This document shows positions 1-4,779 of a stretch of DNA of 6,310 nucleotides, one piece after another. Within the stretch, counting starts at the first letter, position 1, and each line of letters opens with the position of its first letter. The stretch is from the NCBI GenBank assembly GCA_964524755.1, contig CAZGDR010000071.1, positions 1-6,310 of the forward strand, read 5' to 3'. Position numbers and translations under genes: made by a program. A model generated the notes under the pieces. It searched no databases. It was not told the origin of the DNA and saw only the letters and a list, made by a program, of their open reading frames with translations. This DNA comes from JAQVOO01 sp964524755 (lineage in GTDB: Bacteria; Spirochaetota; Spirochaetia; Sphaerochaetales; Sphaerochaetaceae).

Positions 1-808
1 CTTTGGTATCATCTGTTAATGAATTCCAGGCCTTCTCACTGGCAACCAACATTTGGGTATTATAGACATGGTTTAAAATGGTAACGTATGGTTGTACCTC
101 ATACAGTTTCTGGTAGTAAATTGTGGCTAATGGGTTACACTGTCCATCCACCACGCCTTGGGCTAAAGCCATATAGAGTTCTGGGAAACTAATAATAGAA
201 GTAGTGGCACCAAGGGCTTTGTACATAGCCTCTAGCTGAATTTCATTGGGAACTCTCATCTTTAGGCGTGCTACATCAGCAGGCTTTTCCACTTTCAGTA
301 ATCGGTTAGAGAGCTGTCGGAAGCCCCATTCCCAGTTACCTACAATCACAAAACCTTTCTCTTTGGCATAAGATGCTAGAAGATCACCAGCCTCTCCATC
401 GAGAGCTTTATGAGCGTGCTCATAACTTTCAAAAAGGAAAGGAACCATGACTGCGCCATATTCAGGTACCCAAACTTGCAATTGTCCGCTGGTAACTAAG
501 CCGAGTTCAAGGGCACCAAGACGTAATTGTTCAGTATATTCTGGAGCAGAGCCAAGGCTCGCGTTCGAATAGACTTCAACCTTAATCACACCATCAGTCT
601 TCTCTTCAACCAACTCTTTGAACAATAAAGATGCCTTGTGTGAAGGATGCTCTTCATCTGAGATATGAGCTAGTCGTAACACCAATGGTTTCTGCGTTGT
701 GCTACTCTCTTCTTTAGCACCTTGCGCAAACAGAGTTGACATCGATCCAATAAGCATTACACTTATTAAAACCATGGCCAACATTACAATTCTTTTTCTT
801 GCAACCAT
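1..808 (-). CDS. dctP: TRAP transporter substrate-binding protein, DctP family (C-terminus outside window)
   Basis: Periplasmic solute receptor of a tripartite ATP-independent periplasmic transporter, which hands a carboxylate or sugar acid to the DctQ/DctM membrane subunits. I translated the minus strand from ATG at 808 and found no stop to base 1, giving 269 residues of a family usually near 330-350. Residues 1-29 form a signal peptide (basic start, hydrophobic core, end at LFAQG) with no lipobox cysteine. Then come the family hallmarks: LRLAH at 44-48, ASLGS at 83-87, the KMRVPNE segment at 183-189 holding the conserved substrate-carboxylate arginine (R185), and the ALAQGVVDGQCNP signature at 214-226. 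AGGAGG at 815-820 lies six bases before the ATG. It is the last visible gene of the minus-strand operon; dctQ and dctM would be expected beyond the left edge. The carboxylate ligand is inferred from R185; the exact substrate is unknown. Confidence 0.94.
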   Translation of the reverse strand, partial: MVARKRIVMLAMVLISVMLIGSMSTLFAQGAKEESSTTQKPLVLRLAHISDEEHPSHKASLLFKELVEEKTDGVIKVEVYSNASLGSAPEYTEQLRLGALELGLVTSGQLQVWVPEYGAVMVPFLFESYEHAHKALDGEAGDLLASYAKEKGFVIVGNWEWGFRQLSNRLLKVEKPADVARLKMRVPNEIQLEAMYKALGATTSIISFPELYMALAQGVVDGQCNPLATIYYQKLYEVQPYVTILNHVYNTQMLVASEKAWNSLTDDTK

Positions 809-871
809 ATAGATCCTCCTTATGGTTTAATACACTACGGTTTATTCCTGCGGTTGAAACAACCACACTAT

Positions 872-1735
872 TTACACACGCTCCCAGATTCTCATTACAT
901 TCTCTACCGATTGCCTGATTGCTGAGATAACGTATTCTCTATTTCTGAGCTTTTCTCTTTTTCGCATGAGAAAGTCAGCTCCTCGTTGCATATGGAGCGG
1001 TAATTCCAAACTCAGCGGGATTTCTCGCTTGGTCTCTTTGACCACCTTAAATAAGAGGTCATAGTCATGATCCCCTGCTCCGATGGCACAAAAGTCCCAG
1101 CCATAACTAGTTTCTTTTTCCCATTTCTTCATATCTTTTACATGCAAGTTGGCCGACATGGGTATAGCATGAGCACAATCCTTAGCTGCATCTAGCATCA
1201 TTGCTGAATACGACAAGGCATTACTGTAATCATAATTAAGCCTAACATTCGGCAAACCTATCTCTTTAATTAAAGCAGCGCCGACTTCTCCATTGGGAAA
1301 CAAGTTGTTCTTACCATCACCAGGGTTTTCCAAGGCAATGATAATTCCCAGTTGTGTCGCTTCATCCGATAACTTTGCTAGGTTTTGAATAAATTTAGCT
1401 TTTTTATCTACGGTACTGGTATTCGTTATTACAATGGTGGCTCCCACTTGAAATGAGAAATTCAACCGAGCGGAGAACCGCTCGATTGCGTTTTCTGAAC
1501 CTAAATCCATATGGGCAGCTACCGATCTGCAAGTAAGATCTCTTTTTTCCAACAAGGCACGTATGGTTTTGGCTGACTGCTGAGTAAATGCTTCTTTTTC
1601 ATCGAAGACTGCGTAGCCTGAAGTATAAGCGAGTTCAACAATCGAACAGCCAGATTCAACTACTTGATCAAGTGCTTGCGAGATAGGTGTATCGCGGAAC
1701 ACCAGAAGATTCACGGCAATATCGGATGCATGCAT
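872..1735 (-). CDS. Sugar phosphate isomerase/epimerase-like TIM-barrel protein
   Basis: A 287-residue protein of the xylose-isomerase-like TIM-barrel superfamily (AP endonuclease family 2), the usual length for sugar or keto-acid isomerases and epimerases acting in the cytoplasm. Candidate metal and active-site residues occur at strand ends in the expected order: E34 (VEL), H75 (AAHMDLG), E136 (IALENPGDG), D169 (NYDYSN), H198 (LHVKD), the GAGDHDY loop at 219-225 and E244 (LSLELP). This pattern suggests a divalent-metal-dependent aldose-ketose isomerase or epimerase rather than a DNA repair enzyme. The start is the ATG preceded by GAGGAG at 1742-1747 with a six-base gap. It lies 16 bases after the cupin gene and 63 before the TRAP receptor, so it probably acts on the imported acid or a derivative. 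Family assignment is firm; the reaction is not known. Confidence 0.88.
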   Translation of the reverse strand: MHASDIAVNLLVFRDTPISQALDQVVESGCSIVELAYTSGYAVFDEKEAFTQQSAKTIRALLEKRDLTCRSVAAHMDLGSENAIERFSARLNFSFQVGATIVITNTSTVDKKAKFIQNLAKLSDEATQLGIIIALENPGDGKNNLFPNGEVGAALIKEIGLPNVRLNYDYSNALSYSAMMLDAAKDCAHAIPMSANLHVKDMKKWEKETSYGWDFCAIGAGDHDYDLLFKVVKETKREIPLSLELPLHMQRGADFLMRKREKLRNREYVISAIRQSVENVMRIWERV

Positions 1736-1751
1736 TTAAAACTCCTCAATC

Positions 1752-2135
1752 CTACTGTTTTGCTGCTTCTAAGCAACGATCAATATTCTCTTGTGATGGG
1801 AACCCAGGGACAAACACAGTTGCTAACTTTAAGGTTTCTTCACCAGTATTGATTATTTGGTGTTTCTCACCGGCACGGACGTACAAGGCCATATCTGGAC
1901 CAATTTCGGTCTCTTCACCATCACAAACAGCAATCCCATGTCCCGCTAGAATTTGAATTAATTCTGGTTTGTCATGGATGTGATAATCTGTTCTACTTTT
2001 TGGGTACAATAACGCATGGGTATACGTCATCTCTGGCACATTATTCTTATCGGGTGCAAAGAACACCTTAATATGCCTTTCGTATGGCGCAGGAATAGTT
2101 GTTCCTGGCTCTTCCCAACATTTTACTATTTCCAT
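1752..2135 (-). CDS. Small single-domain cupin protein
   Basis: A 127-residue single beta-barrel cupin. Motif 1 is visible as YHIHDKPELIQILAGHG with metal ligands H52, H54 and E58; motif 2 is YVRAGEKHQIINTG with H92 and the usual asparagine N96. All four typical ligands are present, so a metal-binding barrel is expected. Such cupins occur as sugar isomerases, uronate ring-opening enzymes such as KdgF, and accessory proteins of sugar-acid operons. I infer a role in handling the substrate taken up by the neighbouring TRAP system, but I cannot separate isomerase, epimerase or sensor roles. AGGAGG at 2143-2148 precedes the ATG by seven bases. It sits between the GntR regulator and the TIM-barrel gene on the same strand. 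A 21-base A+T-rich palindrome lies just upstream. Confidence 0.87.
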   Translation of the reverse strand: MEIVKCWEEPGTTIPAPYERHIKVFFAPDKNNVPEMTYTHALLYPKSRTDYHIHDKPELIQILAGHGIAVCDGEETEIGPDMALYVRAGEKHQIINTGEETLKLATVFVPGFPSQENIDRCLEAAKQ

Positions 2136-2159
2136 CTTCGTTCCTCCTGAAAATTATTT

Positions 2160-2180
2160 AATTTATATCTCATATAAATT
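2160..2180. promoter_or_regulatory. 21-base A+T-rich palindrome before the cupin gene
   Basis: Perfect inverted repeat: AATTTATAT at 2160-2168 and ATATAAATT at 2172-2180 around a CTC spacer. It fills most of the gap between the GntR stop and the cupin ribosome site. On the minus strand it overlaps a weak promoter-like pair (TTGATT, 17 bases, TATGAG), so it could be an operator for internal expression of the three downstream genes. There is no G+C stem or T-tract as in a terminator. Function is inferred only; A+T-rich sequence gives such palindromes more easily by chance. Confidence 0.35.
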
Positions 2181-2193
2181 TATTATTTTTTAA

Positions 2194-2916
2194 TCAAACA
2201 AACTGGCTCCACACTGCTAGAGACTTCCTAACATTCTCTTCAAGTTTGGCCTTATCCTTATCTCGAATGGCTTCAATTATCAATTTATGATTTAAGTACG
2301 CTTGTTTAGGGTCGGACACCATAGATTTTTCCATGGCAAAATTGAATAATTTGTAAACAGCCATTCCAACTTTTTCGACAAGTGAGTTATCGGCTAATTC
2401 GAACAATTTTTCATGAAAGGCAAAGTCAAGTTCATTGAGAGGGGGCGAGATTTCTGTAGAGGCTTCCAATAACTGTCCTATGCGTTCATTAGTTTCCTCT
2501 AGTATTTGAATCCCCTCTTCATCAACCTTGTCGATGACAAGATTACATACTCCAGTGTCAATTAAGATTCTGAGCTCGATTAAGTCCATAGAAAGACCTT
2601 GTTCTAGCGCTAAACTGAGAATTAAGGGATTTAAAGCAGAAGAGGGAATACTACTTGAGATAAAAGAACCAACACCTTTACGAATTTCCACAACACCCAG
2701 GAATGTTAACATTTTTATCGCTTCACGGACCGAATTCCTACCAACTCCGAGGTGCGCCATGAACTCTTGTTCGGTAGGAAGTTGGTCGCCAGGCTGAAGT
2801 TTCTTGGCCAGCAAATAATCTATAATAATATTTGCAATCGATGAGGAGACACTTTCTCTTTTTAGTGAATTACCCAGATCCGTGCTAAATAAAGCCGACA
2901 ATGCTTCAGCGTTCAC
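2194..2916 (-). CDS. GntR-family transcriptional regulator, FadR/FCD subfamily
   Basis: A 240-residue cytoplasmic DNA-binding regulator. Residues about 22-90 form the GntR winged helix, with the diagnostic LPTEQEF, LGVGRNSVREAIKML and IRKGVGSFI segments at 46-52, 56-70 and 78-86. Residues about 110-236 match the all-helical FCD ligand domain: D164-x3-H168 in LDFAFHEKLFEL and H210 in LNHKLIIEAI are candidate metal ligands. The C-terminal histidine often found in this fold appears replaced near S232 (ENVRKSLAVW). The start is GTG at 2914-2916, chosen because GGAGGG at 2923-2928 sits six bases before it and no in-frame ATG follows nearby. It is the first gene of the minus-strand operon, so it probably regulates itself and the cupin, TIM-barrel and TRAP genes, with an organic or sugar acid as inducer. 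Effector and operator are not shown. Confidence 0.93.
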   Translation of the reverse strand: MNAEALSALFSTDLGNSLKRESVSSSIANIIIDYLLAKKLQPGDQLPTEQEFMAHLGVGRNSVREAIKMLTFLGVVEIRKGVGSFISSSIPSSALNPLILSLALEQGLSMDLIELRILIDTGVCNLVIDKVDEEGIQILEETNERIGQLLEASTEISPPLNELDFAFHEKLFELADNSLVEKVGMAVYKLFNFAMEKSMVSDPKQAYLNHKLIIEAIRDKDKAKLEENVRKSLAVWSQFV

Positions 2917-2944
2917 AATATACCCTCCAATCTAATAATAGGGG

Positions 2945-2959
2945 GGACGTCCTACGTCC
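2945..2959. promoter_or_regulatory. 15-base palindrome in the gntR leader, candidate GntR operator
   Basis: GGACGT at 2945-2950 and ACGTCC at 2954-2959 are exact inverted repeats around CCT. The element falls about 10-25 bases downstream of the predicted start of the minus-strand transcript, where a bound repressor could block elongation. Size and odd-centred symmetry suit FadR-type operators, but the sequence matches no consensus I know. In RNA it would also form a short G+C-rich hairpin, so a leader structure is an alternative. Confidence 0.42.
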
Positions 2960-2975
2960 GTTGCCCCATGACAGT

Positions 2976-3004
2976 ATTGTAAAAGAGGAGTATCCAGAAG
3001 TCAA
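2976..3004 (-). promoter_or_regulatory. Sigma-70 type promoter for the gntR operon
   Basis: On the minus strand TTGACT (2999-3004) and TACAAT (2976-2981) are separated by exactly 17 bases, each one base from the bacterial consensus. The predicted start is near 2969, leaving a leader of about 53 bases before the GTG. The -35 box lies inside the left arm of the 31-base palindrome. Confidence 0.72.
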
Positions 3005-3030
3005 GAAATATTTTAAAAAGATTTCTTGAC
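3000..3030. promoter_or_regulatory. 31-base near-perfect palindrome covering both divergent -35 boxes
   Basis: GTCAAGAAAT at 3000-3009 is the exact reverse complement of ATTTCTTGAC at 3021-3030, and the interior is also symmetric except for one pair (3010/3020): 14 of 15 pairs match around base 3015. Each outer end supplies a TTGAC -35 core, one for the minus-strand promoter and one for the plus-strand promoter. A protein bound here would block RNA polymerase in both directions. Not a terminator: it lies upstream of both transcripts. The binding protein (GntR, XRE or other) is unknown. Confidence 0.66.
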
Positions 3031-3055
3031 CAATCGAAGCTAGAATTCATACAAT
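3026..3055 (+). promoter_or_regulatory. Plus-strand promoter P1 toward the XRE module
   Basis: TTGACC (3026-3031) and TACAAT (3050-3055) are separated by 18 bases, giving a predicted start near 3062 and a leader of about 80 bases before the XRE gene. It mirrors the minus-strand promoter across the palindrome centre. Its -10 box overlaps the left arm of the second inverted repeat (3053-3063). Confidence 0.58.
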
Positions 3056-3100
3056 TTGTCATATTTTTATCTAATTCTCTATTTCATTTTATGACAAATT
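3053..3100. promoter_or_regulatory. Inverted repeat around the XRE promoters, candidate XRE operator
   Basis: AATTTGTCATA (3053-3063) is the exact reverse complement of TATGACAAATT (3090-3100), with a 26-base spacer. The left arm overlaps the -10 box of P1; the right arm lies between the -35 and -10 boxes of P2. A further TATGAC at 3110-3115 repeats the right-arm core exactly 20 bases on, at the -10/start region of P2. ATGACA also occurs at 2968-2973, at the start of the minus-strand transcript. The layout suggests half-sites for a dimeric autorepressor such as the adjacent XRE protein; this is inference. Confidence 0.5.
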
Positions 3101-3110
3101 ACAGTATACT
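3082..3110 (+). promoter_or_regulatory. Proximal promoter P2 for the XRE module
   Basis: TATACT at 3105-3110 is a good -10 box. The -35 candidate TTTCAT (3082-3087) at 17 bases is weak, as for a promoter needing help or normally repressed. The -10 is the right half of an 8-base palindrome AGTATACT (3103-3110). The predicted start near 3117 gives a short leader ending in the AAGGAGG site at 3129-3135. Confidence 0.5.
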
Positions 3111-3142
3111 ATGACCATAACGTATTAAAAGGAGGTAACACC

Positions 3143-3490
3143 ATGGCAATTGATATGAAATTCATTGGTACAAGGTTAAGGGAACTACGAACTGCATCTA
3201 CACTTTCACAAAGTAATATTGCTGAATACTTACAAGTAGATCAAAGCCTCATCGCAAAGTATGAGTCAGGTGAGCGCACTATAAGTACAGATACCCTAGA
3301 TAAACTATCCGCTTTGTTTTGTTGTCCGGTAAGCACAATCTTGTCTAGTGGCACCTGTAGTGAATCTATGGAGTTTGCATTTCGTACTACTAATCTCAAT
3401 GAAAAAGATCTTATAGCCTTAGCTGAGATTAATAGAATCGCATTGAATCAGATGGAAATGGATGAAATTACGGAGGACGGTAACGCATGA
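3143..3490 (+). CDS. XRE-family helix-turn-helix regulator
   Basis: A 115-residue protein with a Cro/C1-type helix-turn-helix at about residues 8-66: LRELR, then the HTH with SQSNIAEYL (22-30) and the recognition helix DQSLIAKYESGE (33-44), then the closing helix. Residues 76-107 (MEFAFR... DLIALAEINRIALNQ) form a separate helical tail of the kind found in regulators paired with ImmA/IrrE proteases, where the tail is the likely dimerisation and cleavage region. The ATG has AAGGAGG seven bases upstream. The stop overlaps the protease start by four bases (ATGA), so the two are translationally coupled. Expected role: repressor or antitoxin-like controller of its own operon, acting at the repeats upstream. 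ImmR of ICEBs1 and DdrO of Deinococcus are functional analogues; this protein is too divergent to name. Confidence 0.92.
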   Translation: MAIDMKFIGTRLRELRTASTLSQSNIAEYLQVDQSLIAKYESGERTISTDTLDKLSALFCCPVSTILSSGTCSESMEFAFRTTNLNEKDLIALAEINRIALNQMEMDEITEDGNA

Positions 3491-4239
3491 ACAATATGAC
3501 CTTAAGCAATCAAGCAACAAGTATTAGAAAAAAGCTAGGGATAGATGGAGTCTCTCCTATAGATATTTTTGCGCTTACCCAAAATATTAAAAACCTAACC
3601 CTTGTTTTATATCCACTGGGAGAGAATATAAGTGGTGTTTGCATGCGAAAAAAATCTTCAACGTTAATAGCGATAAACTCCGAAATGTCAGTCGGTCGGC
3701 AAAGATTCTCACTGGCGCATGAATTGTATCATTTCTATTTTGACCAAGAGATGACCACCATAGTATGTCCCCAAAAAATTGGATCAAAAGACGTTAAGGA
3801 GCAGGTAGCAGATAGATTTGCATCTTATCTACTCATGCCGCAAACAGTTCTCTATGAAAATATCGAAGCGATTAAGAAAAGTGGAAAAGAATTTTTAACG
3901 ATAGAAGAAATTGTTAAACTTGAACAACAGTTTAAAGTTAGCCGAAAGGCATTACTCTATCGGTTAGTCAAAGATAAGCAAATAAGTCAAGCAAAAGCTC
4001 AAGAACTGCAAAATAATGTAATTCTTTCAGCTGCGAGATTAGGATACGATGTCTCTTTGTATAAACCATTACCCAGTGCAGATCAAAAAAGAACCTTTGG
4101 TTATTACATAAAGAAAGCTGAAGAACTCCTTGAAAAGGATAAGATATCTAATGGAAAGTATGAAGAGTTATTACTGGATGCATTCCGTGATGACATCGTC
4201 TTTGGAAGTAACCTAGAAAATGGAGCATATATTGATTAA
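3487..4239 (+). CDS. ImmA/IrrE-family zinc metallopeptidase
   Basis: A 250-residue protein of the COG2856/ImmA-IrrE group, gluzincin-like proteases that cleave partner XRE repressors on a stress or quorum signal. The active-site helix is RFSLAHELYHFYF with the HExxH motif H78-E79-x-x-H82. The following KEQVADRFASYLLMP segment (104-118) carries the probable third zinc ligand among E105-D109 and the typical LLMP. Residues about 140-165 form a small helical, HTH-like part (LEQQFKVSRKALLYRL), and the C-terminal 70 residues are a helical extension (GYYIKKAEELLEKDKIS, then LLLDAFRDDIVFG). The GGAGG site is at 3472-3476, ten bases before the ATG inside the XRE gene. It overlaps XRE by 4 bases and the PIN gene by 20. 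It probably cleaves the adjacent XRE protein; the trigger is unknown. No membrane segment is seen. Confidence 0.93.
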   Translation: MNNMTLSNQATSIRKKLGIDGVSPIDIFALTQNIKNLTLVLYPLGENISGVCMRKKSSTLIAINSEMSVGRQRFSLAHELYHFYFDQEMTTIVCPQKIGSKDVKEQVADRFASYLLMPQTVLYENIEAIKKSGKEFLTIEEIVKLEQQFKVSRKALLYRLVKDKQISQAKAQELQNNVILSAARLGYDVSLYKPLPSADQKRTFGYYIKKAEELLEKDKISNGKYEELLLDAFRDDIVFGSNLENGAYID

Positions 4240-4648
4240 GTCGCTTTTTTTTGACACTGATTGTATATCAGCATTTTTGTGGGTAAAAGAAGAAGGGTTA
4301 TTATACACCTTATATCAGGGAAGAATTGTTCTCCCCAAACCAGTATATAATGAAATATCAAAGCTGGAGCACTTGAAAGCTCAAATAGATTCAATGCACG
4401 CTCATAATCATCTTTCGATTGAAGAAATCCTAGTTGACTCTGCAGAGTTCGAAATTTATTCTTCACTCGCGCTAAAACCTAATAGCGGACAAATAATCAT
4501 TGGCAAAGGGGAAGCTGCATCCATCGCTTTTGCGAAAGTACGAAGTGGTATTGTAGCTAGTAATAACCTCAAAGACATCAGTAATTACATACAAGATTTT
4601 AACCTTGACCATGTTACAACTGGGGATATTTTACGGCATAAGAAATAG
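4220..4648 (+). CDS. PIN-like domain protein, putative ribonuclease
   Basis: A 142-residue single-domain protein resembling the PIN-like family of COG2405/DUF3368 type. Acidic positions typical of PIN nucleases are D12 (with D14) in LFFDTDCI, E45 in VYNEISKL, E98 in GKGEAASIAFA, and D119 in ASNNLKDI; the aspartate often found in the T-x-D position of the last motif is N116. PIN domains are metal-dependent RNases and common toxins, and third position after an XRE regulator and an ImmA-type protease fits a toxin or effector. The ATG at 4220 lies inside the protease gene, without a good ribosome site. An in-frame TTG at 4232 has GGAG six bases upstream and would give 138 residues beginning at the PIN first strand; it may be the true start. 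The 3' end is repeated in diverged form at 5896-5939. Confidence 0.82.
   Translation: MEHILIKSLFFDTDCISAFLWVKEEGLLYTLYQGRIVLPKPVYNEISKLEHLKAQIDSMHAHNHLSIEEILVDSAEFEIYSSLALKPNSGQIIIGKGEAASIAFAKVRSGIVASNNLKDISNYIQDFNLDHVTTGDILRHKK
4222..4225 (+). promoter_or_regulatory. GGAG ribosome site favouring a TTG start at 4232
   Basis: GGAG lies six bases before TTG at 4232, in frame with the PIN-like gene, whereas the ATG at 4220 has only a weak GGAAG 11 bases away. Use of the TTG would shrink the overlap with the protease gene from 20 to 8 bases. Confidence 0.5.
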
Positions 4649-4663
4649 CTAGAATTTACCACC
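4629..4663 (+). repeat. Direct repeat copy A: PIN gene 3' end and flank
   Basis: This 35-base stretch, covering the last codons (ILRHKK, stop) and 15 bases beyond, matches 5905-5939 at 28 of 35 positions without gaps. Similarity extends a little on both sides if small gaps are allowed: TTACAACT before, and the CCCTAT to AAGA stretch after (to about 4682). The two copies bracket the UroD-like gene. Confidence 0.6.
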
Positions 4664-4716
4664 TTTTTCCCTATTTTCAAGATGGTTGGTGGGGAACACC
4701 AGAGGAAAGATTTATT

Positions 4717-4747
4717 AATGCAAAACCTCTGCATTTCAGACTATACT
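4717..4747 (+). promoter_or_regulatory. Candidate promoter and operator of the UroD-like gene
   Basis: TATACT at 4742-4747 is a plausible -10 box about 33 bases before the chosen ATG; the -35 at 17 bases (TGCAAA, 4719-4724) is poor. That -35 region lies in an imperfect 19-base palindrome, AATGCA (4717-4722) with TGCATT (4730-4735), a possible operator, for instance for the LacI-type regulator downstream. The rest of the 4649-4779 gap holds the 3' repeat and a five-pair hairpin at 4687-4701 without a T-tract, so no convincing terminator for the PIN gene was found. Confidence 0.38.
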
Positions 4748-4779
4748 AGAGCTATCCGTAAGTGAAGGAAGGTAAGGAG

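Noticed and set aside
852..864. GGTTG-AAA-CAACC inverted repeat between the TIM-barrel and TRAP genes
   Set aside because: Five-base stem with a three-base loop and no T-tract on the minus strand; too small to call a terminator or attenuator.
1664..1956. Plus-strand reading frames across the TIM-barrel and cupin genes
   Set aside because: They are antisense to two conserved proteins, overlap each other in different frames and show no family features.
3000..3030. 31-base palindrome as a bidirectional terminator
   Set aside because: It lies upstream of both divergent genes, has an A+T-rich core and contains -35 boxes; no gene ends there.
4687..4701. Hairpin TGGTG-GGGAA-CACCA after the PIN gene as a terminator
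   Set aside because: Not followed by a T-run (GAGGAAAG follows), so there is no rho-independent signature.
4762..4779. GTG start adding six residues to the UroD-like protein
   Set aside because: No ribosome site before 4762, while GGAAGG is well placed for ATG 4780 and the KPRERV opening is typical of the family start.
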